Notes under the pieces: model-generated
What the model was told of the DNA's origin: nothing
What the model saw: the letters and a program-made list of their open reading frames with translations, nothing else
Database searches by the model: none
Assembly (NCBI GenBank): GCA_029706075.1
Contig: JAINUG010000007.1
Span: 8,061,501-8,125,500, forward strand
From: Aldrovandia affinis
Taxonomy: Eukaryota > Chordata > Actinopteri > Notacanthiformes > Halosauridae
DNA length: 64,000 bases
Reading direction: 5' to 3'
Program-made: the position numbers and the translations under genes
In this document: positions 30,783 to 41,165 of the stretch, in pieces
How the letters are laid out: each line of letters starts with the position of its first letter
Numbering within the stretch: the stretch's first letter is position 1

Positions 30783-32954
30783 TTAATCCCTTTTTAGGAA
30801 TTTAAAAACCTCAATCAAATCCCCCCTAAGTCTCCGTTTGCTAAGCTTAAATAGATTGAGTAGCTTAAGTCTATCGTCATAACTTTTACCTTTCATACCA
30901 GGTATCAGTTTAGTTGCCCTTCTTTGGACTTTTTCAAGAGCTTCTATATCTTTCTTGTAGTTCGGTGCCCAGACCTGCACACAGAATTCTAAGTGAGGTC
31001 TGACAAAGGCATTATATAACATTAATATAACTTCCTTTGATTTATACTCAATACTTTTTGCTATGTATCCCAGCATCCCTGTTTGCTTTTTTCACTGCTG
31101 TAGCACACTGCTTTGATGCAGATAGGCTTTGATCAACTAGAATTCCTAAGTCTTTCTCAAATTGAACACCTACTAACTTTTCCCCTCCCATAAAATACTC
31201 CTGTCTAATGTTTTTATTTCCCACATGCATAACTTTACATTTAGCAATATTGAATGTCATCTGCCCATTTTTGGATTTTGTTTAAATCATCTTGGATTAC
31301 TTTAGTCGATTCCAAACTGTTTGCCAAACCCCCAAGTTTAGTATCATCTGCAAATTTAACTATTTTGCTACTAACGTCCATATCAAGATCATTTATGTAA
31401 ATAAGGAAGAGCAGAGGTCCCAGCACCGATCCTTGTGGGACACCACTGCCCACAGCACCGAGGTCAGATATGGCCCCACCTACTGTTACTCTTTGTATTC
31501 GCCCTTGCAGCCAATGAACCCACTCTGAAACTACTCCTGCAATTCCTACTGAATTCATTTTAGCAATGAGCCTCTCATGTGGCACCTTGTCAAATGCTTT
31601 CTGAAAGTCCAAATATATAATATCATTAAAAAAAGTCCAGGAGGTTTGTTAGGCATGACCTCCCTTTGAGAAAACCATGTTGGCTCTCCCTTAAAATACT
31701 ATTATTTTTCAAGAATGATTCCAACTTATCCCTAATAATACATTTACATGCGATGCAAGTTAAACTGACAGGCCTATAGTTCCCTGGGTCAGTACGGTCC
31801 CCCTTCTTATATATTGGAATTATACTACCCTGCTTCCAGTCATCTGGTATTTCTCCAGTGATTATGGATTGACTGAAAATATCTGTCAATGGTTTATATA
31901 TAATTTCCCCAAGTTCTTTGAGTACTCTGGGATATATGCCATCCGGGCCTGCTGCCTTATTTGTCTTAAGTTTTTGTCGTTTTTGTAGTACTTCTACGTC
32001 CCTTATCTCAAAGTCCTCCAAAACATTCTGTACATTGTCTATACATTTAGGCATATTTATAACCTCTTCTCTAGTAAAGCTCTCAACAAAGTAACTGTTT
32101 AGTGTGTTAGCAATATCCTTATTATTATAAACCAAAGTCCTTTCCTTATTCTTAATGCACTTAACCTCATCCTTAACTTTCCTTTTTCTACTAAAATATT
32201 GAAAAAACCTCTTAGGATTACTTTTTGCATCTTGGGAAATTTTAATTTAAAACCGCCCTTTAGCTGATCTTATTTCCTTTTTAGCCTTCGCCCGCATATT
32301 ACAATAATCTAACTTGTTTCTCTCTGAGTTATCCTTTTTATATACTCTGTACAGTCACTTATTTTGCCTCAGAATCTCCCGTAAAGATTTAGTCATCCAC
32401 TGTGGAGACAGTTTTTTCATCCTGTTTTTCCTTACTTTTGGGACAAATTTACATTGTACATCTACAATAACCCTTTTAAATATAGTCCATTTTTCATTCA
32501 CAGTTCTGCAATCTAGAAGTTTTACCCAATCTATATTACTTAAATTCTCTCTCATTTTATTAAAGTCAGCTCGTCTGAAATTAAAAATTCTAGCATTAGA
32601 GGAGGCTATCTTAACTTGCCAAAAAATATCAAAAATATCTGCACTGTGGTCACTTGCCCCTAGTGGTTCTTCTACCTCTGTGCTGCAAATTCTATCAGGA
32701 TTGTTACACAAAACCAGATCCAATATTGATTTCCTTCTCGTAGGCTGAGTAACAGACTGTACCAAAAAGCAGTCATTGACCATATCTAAAAACTCCTCTT
32801 CACATTTGCCCTGACCTGTCACTATCTCCCAATTAATAGACACACTTACATAGTCCTTCTCCTCCACACATAACTGTGCCGAACCACCTCTATTCACATT
32901 ATGATCCAAAAAATCTTTATTAATTATATCCTCAGATGTAATGGTGTCTTCCAT
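30783..32954 (-). pseudogene. CR1 ORF2 (endonuclease C-terminus and reverse transcriptase)
   Basis: 32355-32954 holds the endonuclease C-terminus: NWEIVTGQGKCEEEFLDMV, SILDLVLCNNPD and GASDH. The first ~150 endonuclease residues, including the usual TETW-type block, are missing, so ORF2 starts within 75 bp of ORF1. Reverse transcriptase: LKTNKAAGPDGIYPRVLKEL and YKKGDRTDPGNYRPVSLT (31626-32135). Then comes FQKAFDKVPHERLI, GVPQGSVLGPLLFLIYINDL and the catalytic FADDTKL (31241-31612), followed by the thumb and C-terminal domain. Two stops lie between 32355 and 32135, and frame changes occur near 31620, 31255 and 31060. Not functional. Confidence 0.88.
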
Positions 32955-33026
32955 CTGGGGCAGTCTGTACCTCCCTATCCATAATACTACTATTAATAAT
33001 AATTTCCCTCCCTTCCCCCCCAGTCC

Positions 33027-33989
33027 CTAGGTGAAATATTCCTCCGCTACCCTGAGCATACGCTGGCCCAATGCATCTGTACCCCTCCGGTTCAAGTGTA
33101 GCCCATCCCACTTGTACAGTTCACCCATGTTCCAAAAGGAGTCCCAGTGCCCCATAAACCTGTACCCCTCTTTCCTACACCAGGTTTGTAGGCACATGTT
33201 AAATCTCCATATAAAATTCTGCTTGCCTTTGCTAGCACGTGGTACTGGCAGAATTCCAGAGAAGTCCACCGTGGAGGTTCTGCCCCTTAACTTTGATCCT
33301 AATTCTATAAATTTGTCCTGCAGAACCTCAAATCTACCCTTACCTTTGTCATTGGTTCCAACATGGACCATGACCACTGGTTCCACCCCTGCTCTGGCCA
33401 GGAGCTTGTCCTCATGTTCCAGGAAGTCTCCAACCTGAGAGCCAGGCAGGCAACATGCCATGCGAGATTCCTTTTCCCGCGAACAGACTGTACTGTCTAT
33501 ACCTCGAATGATAGAATCCCCCACTACAATTAACTCCCTTTTCCTGGGTGGCATGGCCGCCAGGGTGCCCTGGGGCTCATCAGTCCTCCCACTCACAGAG
33601 GGCTGGGCCAGATCCACTTCCTGCAAGGGCTGGAATCGGTTGGACACCACAATCTCTGGAGATGCCGCCCCTGCATGTGCGTGCCCTTTTCTACGCTGAC
33701 GCCCTACAATCACCCAACTCTCTCTCCCTACCTGCTCTAGAGGCTCCCCCCTACCCCGCTTCGGCGTGCAGGCTTACTCTCTAAAGGGTGTACTAATTAG
33801 TTCCTGGAACTCTACAAATTCTGCAGGCCAGTCGAGACCAGCAAGTTGGGCTTCGAGATCAAGAATCTTGCTCTCGAGATGCTTCACGAGCTGGCAACGG
33901 TCGCAGACGAAACCCTCCTGGAAGTCTCCTTCCAGAAACGCAATCATTCTACAACACTCACACTGCACTGCCGATGGCCACATTTTCAC
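33027..33989 (-). pseudogene. CR1 ORF1 with zinc-finger and SGNH/GDSL esterase
   Basis: 320 codons in one frame from MKMWPSAVQCECCRMIAFLE (33989). The start has a Cys-rich knuckle (CECC ... CDRC) and a coiled-coil-like segment, KHLESKILDLEAQLAGLDW. After a linker comes an SGNH-type esterase: ELIVVGDSIIRGID (nucleophile Ser in GDS), VMVHVGTND (Gly/Asn block) and WDGLHLNRRG (Asp...His). Such esterases are typical of CR1 ORF1 proteins and are thought to act on RNA-protein or membrane association. One in-frame stop, TAA at about 33771-33773 after STPFRE, splits it; otherwise it is intact to its own stop at 33027. Confidence 0.85.
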
Positions 33990-34564
33990 CCCTAAATATA
34001 TCTACTGCTCTCCCTGCTTTTTTGAACGAATTATGCCAAAACAGAGACACCAAGTCGATAAAAATACTATACACCGAGGTGGTTCTGAACAGTCAGGTGC
34101 AGACATTTCGAAATGGAAACAACACTTAAAGCGAATTAGAAAACTTTTCGGTCGGGTTGTCTGTAGCAAGAGAGCTAGTAGCAGCCAACCGAAACGGCTA
34201 TACGATCAATGCTTGAAATATAACAATTTAATTTGAGCCAACAAAAGCTAATTAGCTATAGTATATTTCCCTGCTCTTGAATTTTCTCCTGAGAGGGCGA
34301 AAAACCACAAAAAACCTCGCGTCAGCTGGGTGTAATGCCAAATTGGTAAATTTTTAAGACGCTTTCCGACGCTAGATGAAGAAAAAATGGAAAATTCCCT
34401 CTCTGTCCCGTAACGACGACAAAGGTTTACCTTAAGAGCAAATATTTTATCCTTTTACCCTTTCTAATGACAAAACGCCGAACCCAAAGCAACAATACAA
34501 AACACAATCCAAATAATATCCTGGCGGCAACAAACAATCCGCTCAAACTCTCCGCACGTATGAC

Positions 34565-35055
34565 ACAGTAATCCCATCAGGCAAAGCGATTTTGAAAGAG
34601 GTCGAATAGTTGGTGCCTAAATTGCAGGTGCATCAGTCATAGAAAAATGATTTAATAAAATAAATATAATTTAAAAATTATTTGTCAAAAACTGCAGCTG
34701 GAAAAGGGAACAGTTGTCGCAAATCTCACCGACAGAGATGGACAGACACGTGGGAAAGCTCTAGGGACAATCATTGGAAATTAGCATAAGCTATAAATGT
34801 TATGGTGCAATGCATCGGATTCGTGTTTTCACAATGTATCTATGTAAATTTGTATCCGTCCCTATCAAATAAACAAATAAAAAAAAATTAAATATATATT
34901 CATGCTGGGGCGGCTGTAACCAAGGCTAATGTGTAATGAGCACAAAACCTGGATTTTGAGCAGTGGAAGAAAGTAATATAGCTTGATGAGTCGTCTCTTA
35001 CTCTTTGGAGATAGCTAGTTTGTGGTATCTTGGACAGATCATTGGTGTAATGTTA
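34565..35055 (+). mobile_element. Tc1-J, ancient Tc1-like relic
   Basis: Frame fragments of a Tc1 transposase: DFERGRIVGA (about 34590), IAGASVIEK, and then NS-RK-type hook residues near 34700-34760. After about 34960 comes EQWKK-type sequence followed by SDESS-like codons (gatgagtcgtctcttactct) at about 34985. Many breaks, no inverted repeats visible. Much older than Tc1-H or -M. Confidence 0.6.
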
Positions 35056-35689
35056 GTGGTGCTGAGGTAAGCTGGCTTGATTGACACAGTAGTGCTAGTT
35101 AACTAGTTATCTAAATTGGTGTGAAACATATCTCTCCAACCTCTTTCACTTCTGGAAAGCCTGTATCGGTCTCTTCACTGCTGGTCTACAATCTTCCACT
35201 CCACCGTACTGCCGTCAATTTTAAGACCTGGGAGATTCTCATCTCCATCCCAGAATTGCTTATCAGGGTATCTTTAAAATATTCTGCAGTGAAATGCTCA
35301 CAACAAACATAGCTAGGTGTGTCTCACTGACTACTTACTCCTGTGCATTGCACACATTTTCCCCATTTTCTTCATCTTTTTATTATTGATGGGAAACCTG
35401 TGGACATGTTATCCCCTTTTCCTGACTTGCTATATTAGAACAGCCAGCCTCTACACACCATTTTAATTGTATTTCCCACAACTCCTCTCTCTATCTTACA
35501 TTGGCTCCCTTTAGCCTCCTCCTCAGCAAATGCTCATGGAATGTTGGCAAAAGTAGCACACAATTAAAAAAAATGGTTTGAAAAAACTGTTGTAATGTTT
35601 TTTGAGTGGATTTGTTACAAACTCTGCAAAGTTATTACTAGCATGTCAGGTGCCCTTTAATACAAAATAAAACCACATATACAATGCAC
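35056..35689. other. ELP4 intron, nothing recognised
   Basis: AT-rich and low-complexity patches only (tttttt and cctcctcc runs). No gene or named repeat. Confidence 0.4.
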
Positions 35690-36560
35690 TCCATGACCAG
35701 ACAAACACACATCTTTGCAAGTTTGCAATGGGTGCTTGAGGGCTCTGAGAGTTCAGCCACTGGTTGACGAGCAGTCATTACCCAGAATGCCTTGGAGGCA
35801 GAATTAACCCATGGCCCTGTTTGGGCAGGTAGAGTTTGAGGTGTGAAACCATGAGATTACCATCCCAGCCCTGTCAATCATTATTTTCACATTGTGAGGC
35901 TCTCATCTGCATTGGCTTGGAGGACTCAGTCAAGAATGCAGAAGGCATGCAATTAAACTGTACTTATGCACTTCTGACTCATCAGTGAGGAGGGGGGGTC
36001 GACACACCGAGGGGGTCACAGGGTTAATTCCGAAAGGGGGAGATCCATACTGAGGCAAGGGGGGTTACTCCAACTTGAATTACTTGTCCCTGTGTTGCAT
36101 GTTGCAGATGCACAGGTTGCATCATTGTCATGTGCGACTTGTCAGTTTAACCCCAACTGCTTTAGAACCTGGAAAGTGCCTGGGAAAGTGGAGAGTTTCC
36201 ACGGATTTTGTCAGGTTTCGTTTTAAACCGGTGCCCGCTTGCCTGACTGGCCAGCCTGGATGAACGTGTGCCTGTTCCTCTTTCACAGTATTTAATGGTC
36301 CTATCATCTGTCTCCTAAAAACGTTGGTAGGGAAACCAACCTATCATTTTCCTTTTCATTTCTGGTGAAAGCTGTTTGTTTTTTCTTTCTCCCCCCGCCC
36401 ATCTGCCTTCCAAGCCAATCTGGAACAGTTAATTCTGCCATAAGGCATTGCGGCCTGGCACTTCTCACCTGTTCAGGGTCTTGTTAGCTGGGATAGTCCT
36501 CTTCACTGATTTTGTCAAATGCTGCCATGCCAGCCTTCTCCTCTTGGAGGACTTTGAACC
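35690..36560. promoter_or_regulatory. Candidate conserved non-coding block 4
   Basis: Repeat-free sequence with balanced composition, including tgtcaatcattattttcaca (35872), gcatgcaattaaactgtact (35946), ggaacagttaattctgccat (36422) and long non-repetitive runs such as 35760-35860. Two separate patches (35700-35990 and 36380-36560) look most constrained. Regulatory role inferred. Confidence 0.45.
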
Positions 36561-36702
36561 CGAGTCGCTTTGGCACTGAATGTTAAAAGTATTTCTCTCA
36601 CGTCTCTTTAGCAGTTCCAGTGTGGGAGGGAAAGAATGCGAATGGGCCTTTCACGCAGCGCGTTACATAATGCGTGGTGAGCAGCTCATTTTAGTGCCTG
36701 TA

Positions 36703-38226
36703 AAGGCCAGTTTACATCAAAGATTTGCAACGAGACAAAACCGTTTTAGAATGTTGTAGAGAAAAGTTGCAGCAATGTAAATTACCCCATCTCTGGTCGT
36801 CGGAAGTTGGCTGTTGGCATCTCTTGCAATTCATCATGTCAAGTCGCAAGTGTTGAGTTTTAGAACGTAGCGTACTTCAGGGCCATTGTTACATTTCTCC
36901 AACCAATCAGTGCATAGTGTAGTTCACACAAAAATATGGCAGAGTTTTGGACTGAAGTGAGAGAAGATTCAGCCCTGTCTATATGACACCAGCTCTTCTA
37001 GACCAGTAGTTATCAAACTTTTCAGCCTGTGACCCCCAAAATAACGTTGGTAGAGACTCACGACCCCCACCATCCCCCGAGGTGCTTTCCGACAATCTTG
37101 ACAAACACGAAAATGCACACACAAATACACGGTTACAGCACCCGGATGATAATAATAACAACATATATAAAGTATATCTGTTCTCTCGCATGTTAAGTTT
37201 TACATGTAGGCCTACAACTTATTGTCTTAATGAGATGGGTGGGCCTGCTACTCTTTGGAGCACAACTCGTTGATGTTGGAGACGACCACTCGGAGATCAT
37301 CCTCCACGTTGAGTCGTGATTGGTATTTGTTGTTTATGTACGTCAGTGCGGATGATCAGTACGTCAGTACTTTTTACGTAAGTAGCTGGATCCAAAAAGA
37401 ATCTGTACTTCCATTGCGGCCTTGGATAGCTCTGGGTAGATGGCTTTTTAAAATGAATTTCATTAATTGCTTCAGGGTGACTCATGCAACCTTTGTTGTC
37501 AATCTCGATATCTGTTGTGTCCTTGTTTTTACGGATTAACCACCGTTCCATTTTGCAGATTAACGTTAGCTAGCTTGCAAAAACAATTATGCACACACAA
37601 GGCAGTTTGTAGGCTAATACGTTTGGTGTTGCGCTACTGATATTGACAAGTCACTCTTAAGCAACTGATGAATTTCATTCAGAAAAGCCATTTTCTTATG
37701 CTTAATGCTCGCCTTATGCTGATAAACCACTGAGCTGGAAACAGTGGTGAGGACATGCGTTTGCACTGCGCTGGAGAAAACTTGTACAAGAAATGACATT
37801 TTCACAAAGCTGGACACCAAACGGCACTCACCAATATTGGGTAAAAAGAAAGGACTGAAGGCAAGAGTTTTACAATTAGCACATCACGTTAATTTCACAC
37901 TTTGTATTATACAGAGAGCTCTTGAAAGCAGCACTCGATCCAAATTGTCATAATCACCGGGGGAAGGGGGAGCATGGGGTTCACGTCTCTAGTGGGAGTC
38001 ACGGGCTGAAAAGTTTGTGAACCATCAATAAAGCCGGTATCAACATGAAAGTAAAGAGAGTGGATGTTATGGAAATGGCAACTGTCTCTGCTTCGTCGCT
38101 TTGATGTAAACTGGCTAGTTTTAGAATGTTACAGACCATACGTATTGTGATTCTTCTGCAACTTTTCTCTGCAACGTTCTAAAATGGTTTCGCCTCATTG
38201 CGAATCTTTGATGTAAACTGGCCTTA
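36703..38226. mobile_element. Long-armed MITE interrupted by a hAT-like element
   Basis: The left arm aaggccagtttacatcaaag, with atttgcaacgag (36703), recurs inverted at the right end, cgaatctttgatgtaaactg then gcctt (38226). Similarity continues inward for about 90 bp (gagaaaagttgcag in both). TAAA lies left and TTAA right, possibly a degraded TTAA duplication. Its own length without the insert is about 500 bp. Non-coding. Confidence 0.75.
37003..38025. mobile_element. hAT-like non-autonomous element (guest)
   Basis: Left end cagtagttatcaaacttttc, then agcctgtgaccccc, and inverted right end gggagtcacgggctgaaaag, then tttgtgaacc. The pattern CAGTGGTTCTCAAACTTTTC is a widespread hAT terminus. 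About 1 kb, with no transposase frame longer than 100 residues. An 8-bp target duplication was not detectable. Confidence 0.72.
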
Positions 38227-38436
38227 AGAGTCAAAGGAGCAGTTAAGTGATTTCCACGTCAGGTCTAATAAAACAGAATACATCCGGAAGGGCATGTGGG
38301 AAAGAGTGAGACCTTTTCTGAAAAGTTTGCCTTCCTGACATTGCGCTACATGTTTTTTCAGTGCACCACCAATTAAAGCACTTTTTCAGTCAGTATTTCA
38401 GGCCCTGTCCTCCATGAAGAACTCAGTTATTGTGGT
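38227..38436. other. ELP4 intron
   Basis: Short unique stretch between the MITE and a minisatellite. Nothing recognised. Confidence 0.4.
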
Positions 38437-38578
38437 GAACAGGTGTATGTCTGTGTGGCTGTGAGAGTGAGTGTGTGCGTGTGAGAGAGAAGGTGTATGT
38501 TTGTGTGGCTGTGAGAGTGCATGTGTGTGTCTATGTGGCTGTGAGAGTGCGTGTGCGTGCGTGCGAGAGAGAAGTTAT
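38437..38578 (+). repeat. GT-rich minisatellite (~50-bp degenerate unit)
   Basis: Three degenerate copies of a unit containing tgtgtggctgtgagagtg followed by GTGTGC and GAGAGA tracts. Confidence 0.85.
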
Positions 38579-38960
38579 GTGCCCAGAGAGTAGGTTCCCA
38601 TTCACATAAACCTACCTGAGCAGCCGTGTCAAGATCACAGCCTGCCAAAGACCTAACCCTCAACCATACTCTATGTTTCTCTCCCCCCCTTCATTCCCGC
38701 CCAGCCTTATAATGGTCTCTGTTTAAGTATTCCATACGTCTGTCAAGTGCCCGCCTCTGAGTCACGGATAGAACAGATTCTCTAAATAATATTCCCTGTG
38801 AATAATTTATCCCCTTCCCTCTGAAAGTATTACCCTGTTGCGTTTCAGCAGGATGCTGGTACTCTGCAGATGCCCCAGCCATCTCACGCAAACAGACCCC
38901 ACACTGCACATTCAGCACGGCAAATTATTTAGAACATACATCAAATAATCCTCCATAATT
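38579..38960. promoter_or_regulatory. Candidate conserved non-coding block 5 (weak)
   Basis: Repeat-free sequence with ctctaaataatattccctgt, gaataatttatcccc and cggcaaattatttagaacat. An antisense ORF (38691-38918) has no family features. Regulatory role is a guess from position and composition. Confidence 0.3.
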
Positions 38961-39714
38961 CAGAAGTTTTATTTCAGGTGGTTGTATGACTGTGTAGCGG
39001 AGGGGCTGGTGGATAAAGCCTCATTACATTTTGTCTTCTGCTAAGTGGATAACTTTCAGTGGAACCAAAACATTATCTGGACTTCAAAACCTATAGGCTT
39101 CTGTTCTTCATTGGGGTGGGGATGGGGGGGCATTGTGCAGTCAAACAGATACATATTTGTGAAGGACATGCCCTCTCCTTGTATTTTGGTGAGCATTGAA
39201 TGATAAGCACTGAACAGTGAAATTAACAGACAAATGAACACAATTAAAGGACAATGGTGAATTTTGTAGGGACCCAGTCACTCACTGGCTGGTTGTCAGT
39301 GGCCAGCGCTGCAGAATAAAGGCATTAGCCTTTAGCACTGAGTAAACATGGATCACTCCTGATATGTGCCATACAGATGCGGTCATGGAACTGCAAAGCC
39401 CAGTAGGTTGGATTGTAGGCCAGCATTAGGGTAGAGGCCAATACGATCATTCCAGCTGAAGTGTCTTTTTACACTTTCTGTCTTCCTTTTTGTTTTGGTG
39501 TACTCTCTGTACTTTTATGTTTCACATTGTTTTCTGTCCACAGATTGTTTTGGTGCCTTTTTATACAGTTTAAGATTTCTAATCTATTACCACCTAATTA
39601 TTTTTGTGGTGCCCTTTTCTGTTCAAATAAAACACAAAAGAGATTTTTCACAACAGTGCGTTTCTGCATTTATATGAACTGCTTTTGTTGTGGGCCGGCT
39701 CAAATAAATCCACA
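38961..39714. other. ELP4 intron, nothing recognised
   Basis: TE-free. T-rich patches at 39460-39560. No gene. Confidence 0.4.
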
Positions 39715-40960
39715 GAATACTTAACATTAGCATAATTACTGTGACTCTAGTTCCCTGACTGTAATTCCTCTGTGAGAACAGAGTCCCCCCATTAACGTCT
39801 CAGCTCATGTATGTCTACTTACATCACAAGCAAATGTTAAACATATTCCTGGCCTTTTATTTTAATCATTGTTTCATAATATAGACATCACAAAGTGTTA
39901 TATTTTGGCATATTACACCACATGTTTTATATGTGTCATGCAACAAAGTTTACCATATGGAAAATTATTTTAATGAAGCTACTATTATTTTAGACCAATG
40001 TGTACATGCCCAAGTCAATTTGGAGGTGATACTGCTGTTGCTCAGTGAATATGAATATTACCACTGCCTTTTTCAACCAAACAAATGTGGTCGACACTGT
40101 TGGGATTCCTCCCTGATGATACACGTTTCTGTAGGGTTTTAAGGTTAAGGATTTGTATTTATTTTGACAGTCCAGATTATGTTATGTCTGTTTCAAGGTA
40201 TTTTGAGAATGTAGTCATTGTTTCTAATCCCCTAACCTGTTTGATATTGTTGCAAGGTGTCAGCATGCATTCTTCTCCTGTCTGCTGTGTGACATCACTC
40301 AGAGTTCACACACATTTCACTGCTGTCTGTGATCCTCCAGAATGCCCCACGCACCCCAACAATCTGTGTCATGTTGACAATCATACATTCATCATACATA
40401 AATAGAAGCCACCAAAAATTACAAGCATTCCCTGTATCACCCCCTAAAAACGAATGTTTAAGCGAACCATTTGGCCCTCACAAAAACACAAAGAGAGGTG
40501 TGTGGTTTTATATGCCAGTAAATTCTTAATCATCCCAGTTACAGTCATCTACTTGTTTGCGTTGAAGTCCCAGCAAATAGTTTCCTTGGATTTCATTTTC
40601 GAGTGCTTGTTTACAACCAATAGTGAACTTGAAGCAACATTTCAGGTCAGGTATGTTCGTTAAATCTTCGTTATTAAGGGTGTTTTGTTCTGGTTGATAT
40701 CGAAGTGAGATTTCCATCAGCCATGTTATGTAAAAGTCTGATTGGTCTAATAAAAGTGTGCGGTGTGGCGTCCCCAGGTCATTGGCCGGGAAGGTCTAAA
40801 GGTGGAATTTTGATCCGCCACAAAAGTACCATAGCCAGGAGCGATTCCTGCTTTGTCTCTTCCTGGCATCTAGGCTAAAAATAACTTTCCCACAGCTCTC
40901 TCTGCACTTTCATTCTGTTGGGTGGGGGATAGGCGAGCAGGCCGCAGGGACTCTGGGCCC
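39715..40960. promoter_or_regulatory. Candidate conserved non-coding block 6 (weak)
   Basis: Repeat-free. Best patches: attagcataattactgtgac and ccattaacgtctcagctcat (39726-39810), ccatagccaggagcgattcc (40830) and the region up to 40920. Several short ORFs (39933-40663) overlap in different frames with no domain and are treated as chance. Confidence 0.3.
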
Positions 40961-41165
40961 TGTTTGTTTGGACAGGACTGCTTTTAAGCTGAATCTGGCC
41001 TATTGGCAATGGCATGCAGCAAACTTACACAACACAAGAAAAGGTTGAGGTTGTAGAATACTGTGATGTGATGTAACTGCTAGCTATATCTAACAGAGCA
41101 ATGTCCTGAATTTAAAAATACAGCAGATATTTTAATAAATTTGAAGCTCAATATGAATTGTCAGA
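40961..41165. other. ELP4 intron
   Basis: Short stretch before Tc1-K. Nothing recognised. Confidence 0.4.

Larger units (their letters stand above)
30480..34560 (-). mobile_element. Nearly full-length CR1 LINE
   Basis: About 4.1 kb on the minus strand with both open reading frames in order: ORF1 (33027-33989) and ORF2 (30783-32954), then a 3' tail with ggccaaacggcctgttctca and repeated catgttct units (30485-30560). 34000-34560 is the probable 5' untranslated region. ORF1 with an esterase domain and FADD-type reverse transcriptase identify the CR1 clade. No target duplication was found. Confidence 0.88.

Noticed and set aside
37082-37551. Several short ORFs within the hAT-like guest
   Set aside because: None contains a BED finger or hAT core motif. 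The element appears non-autonomous.
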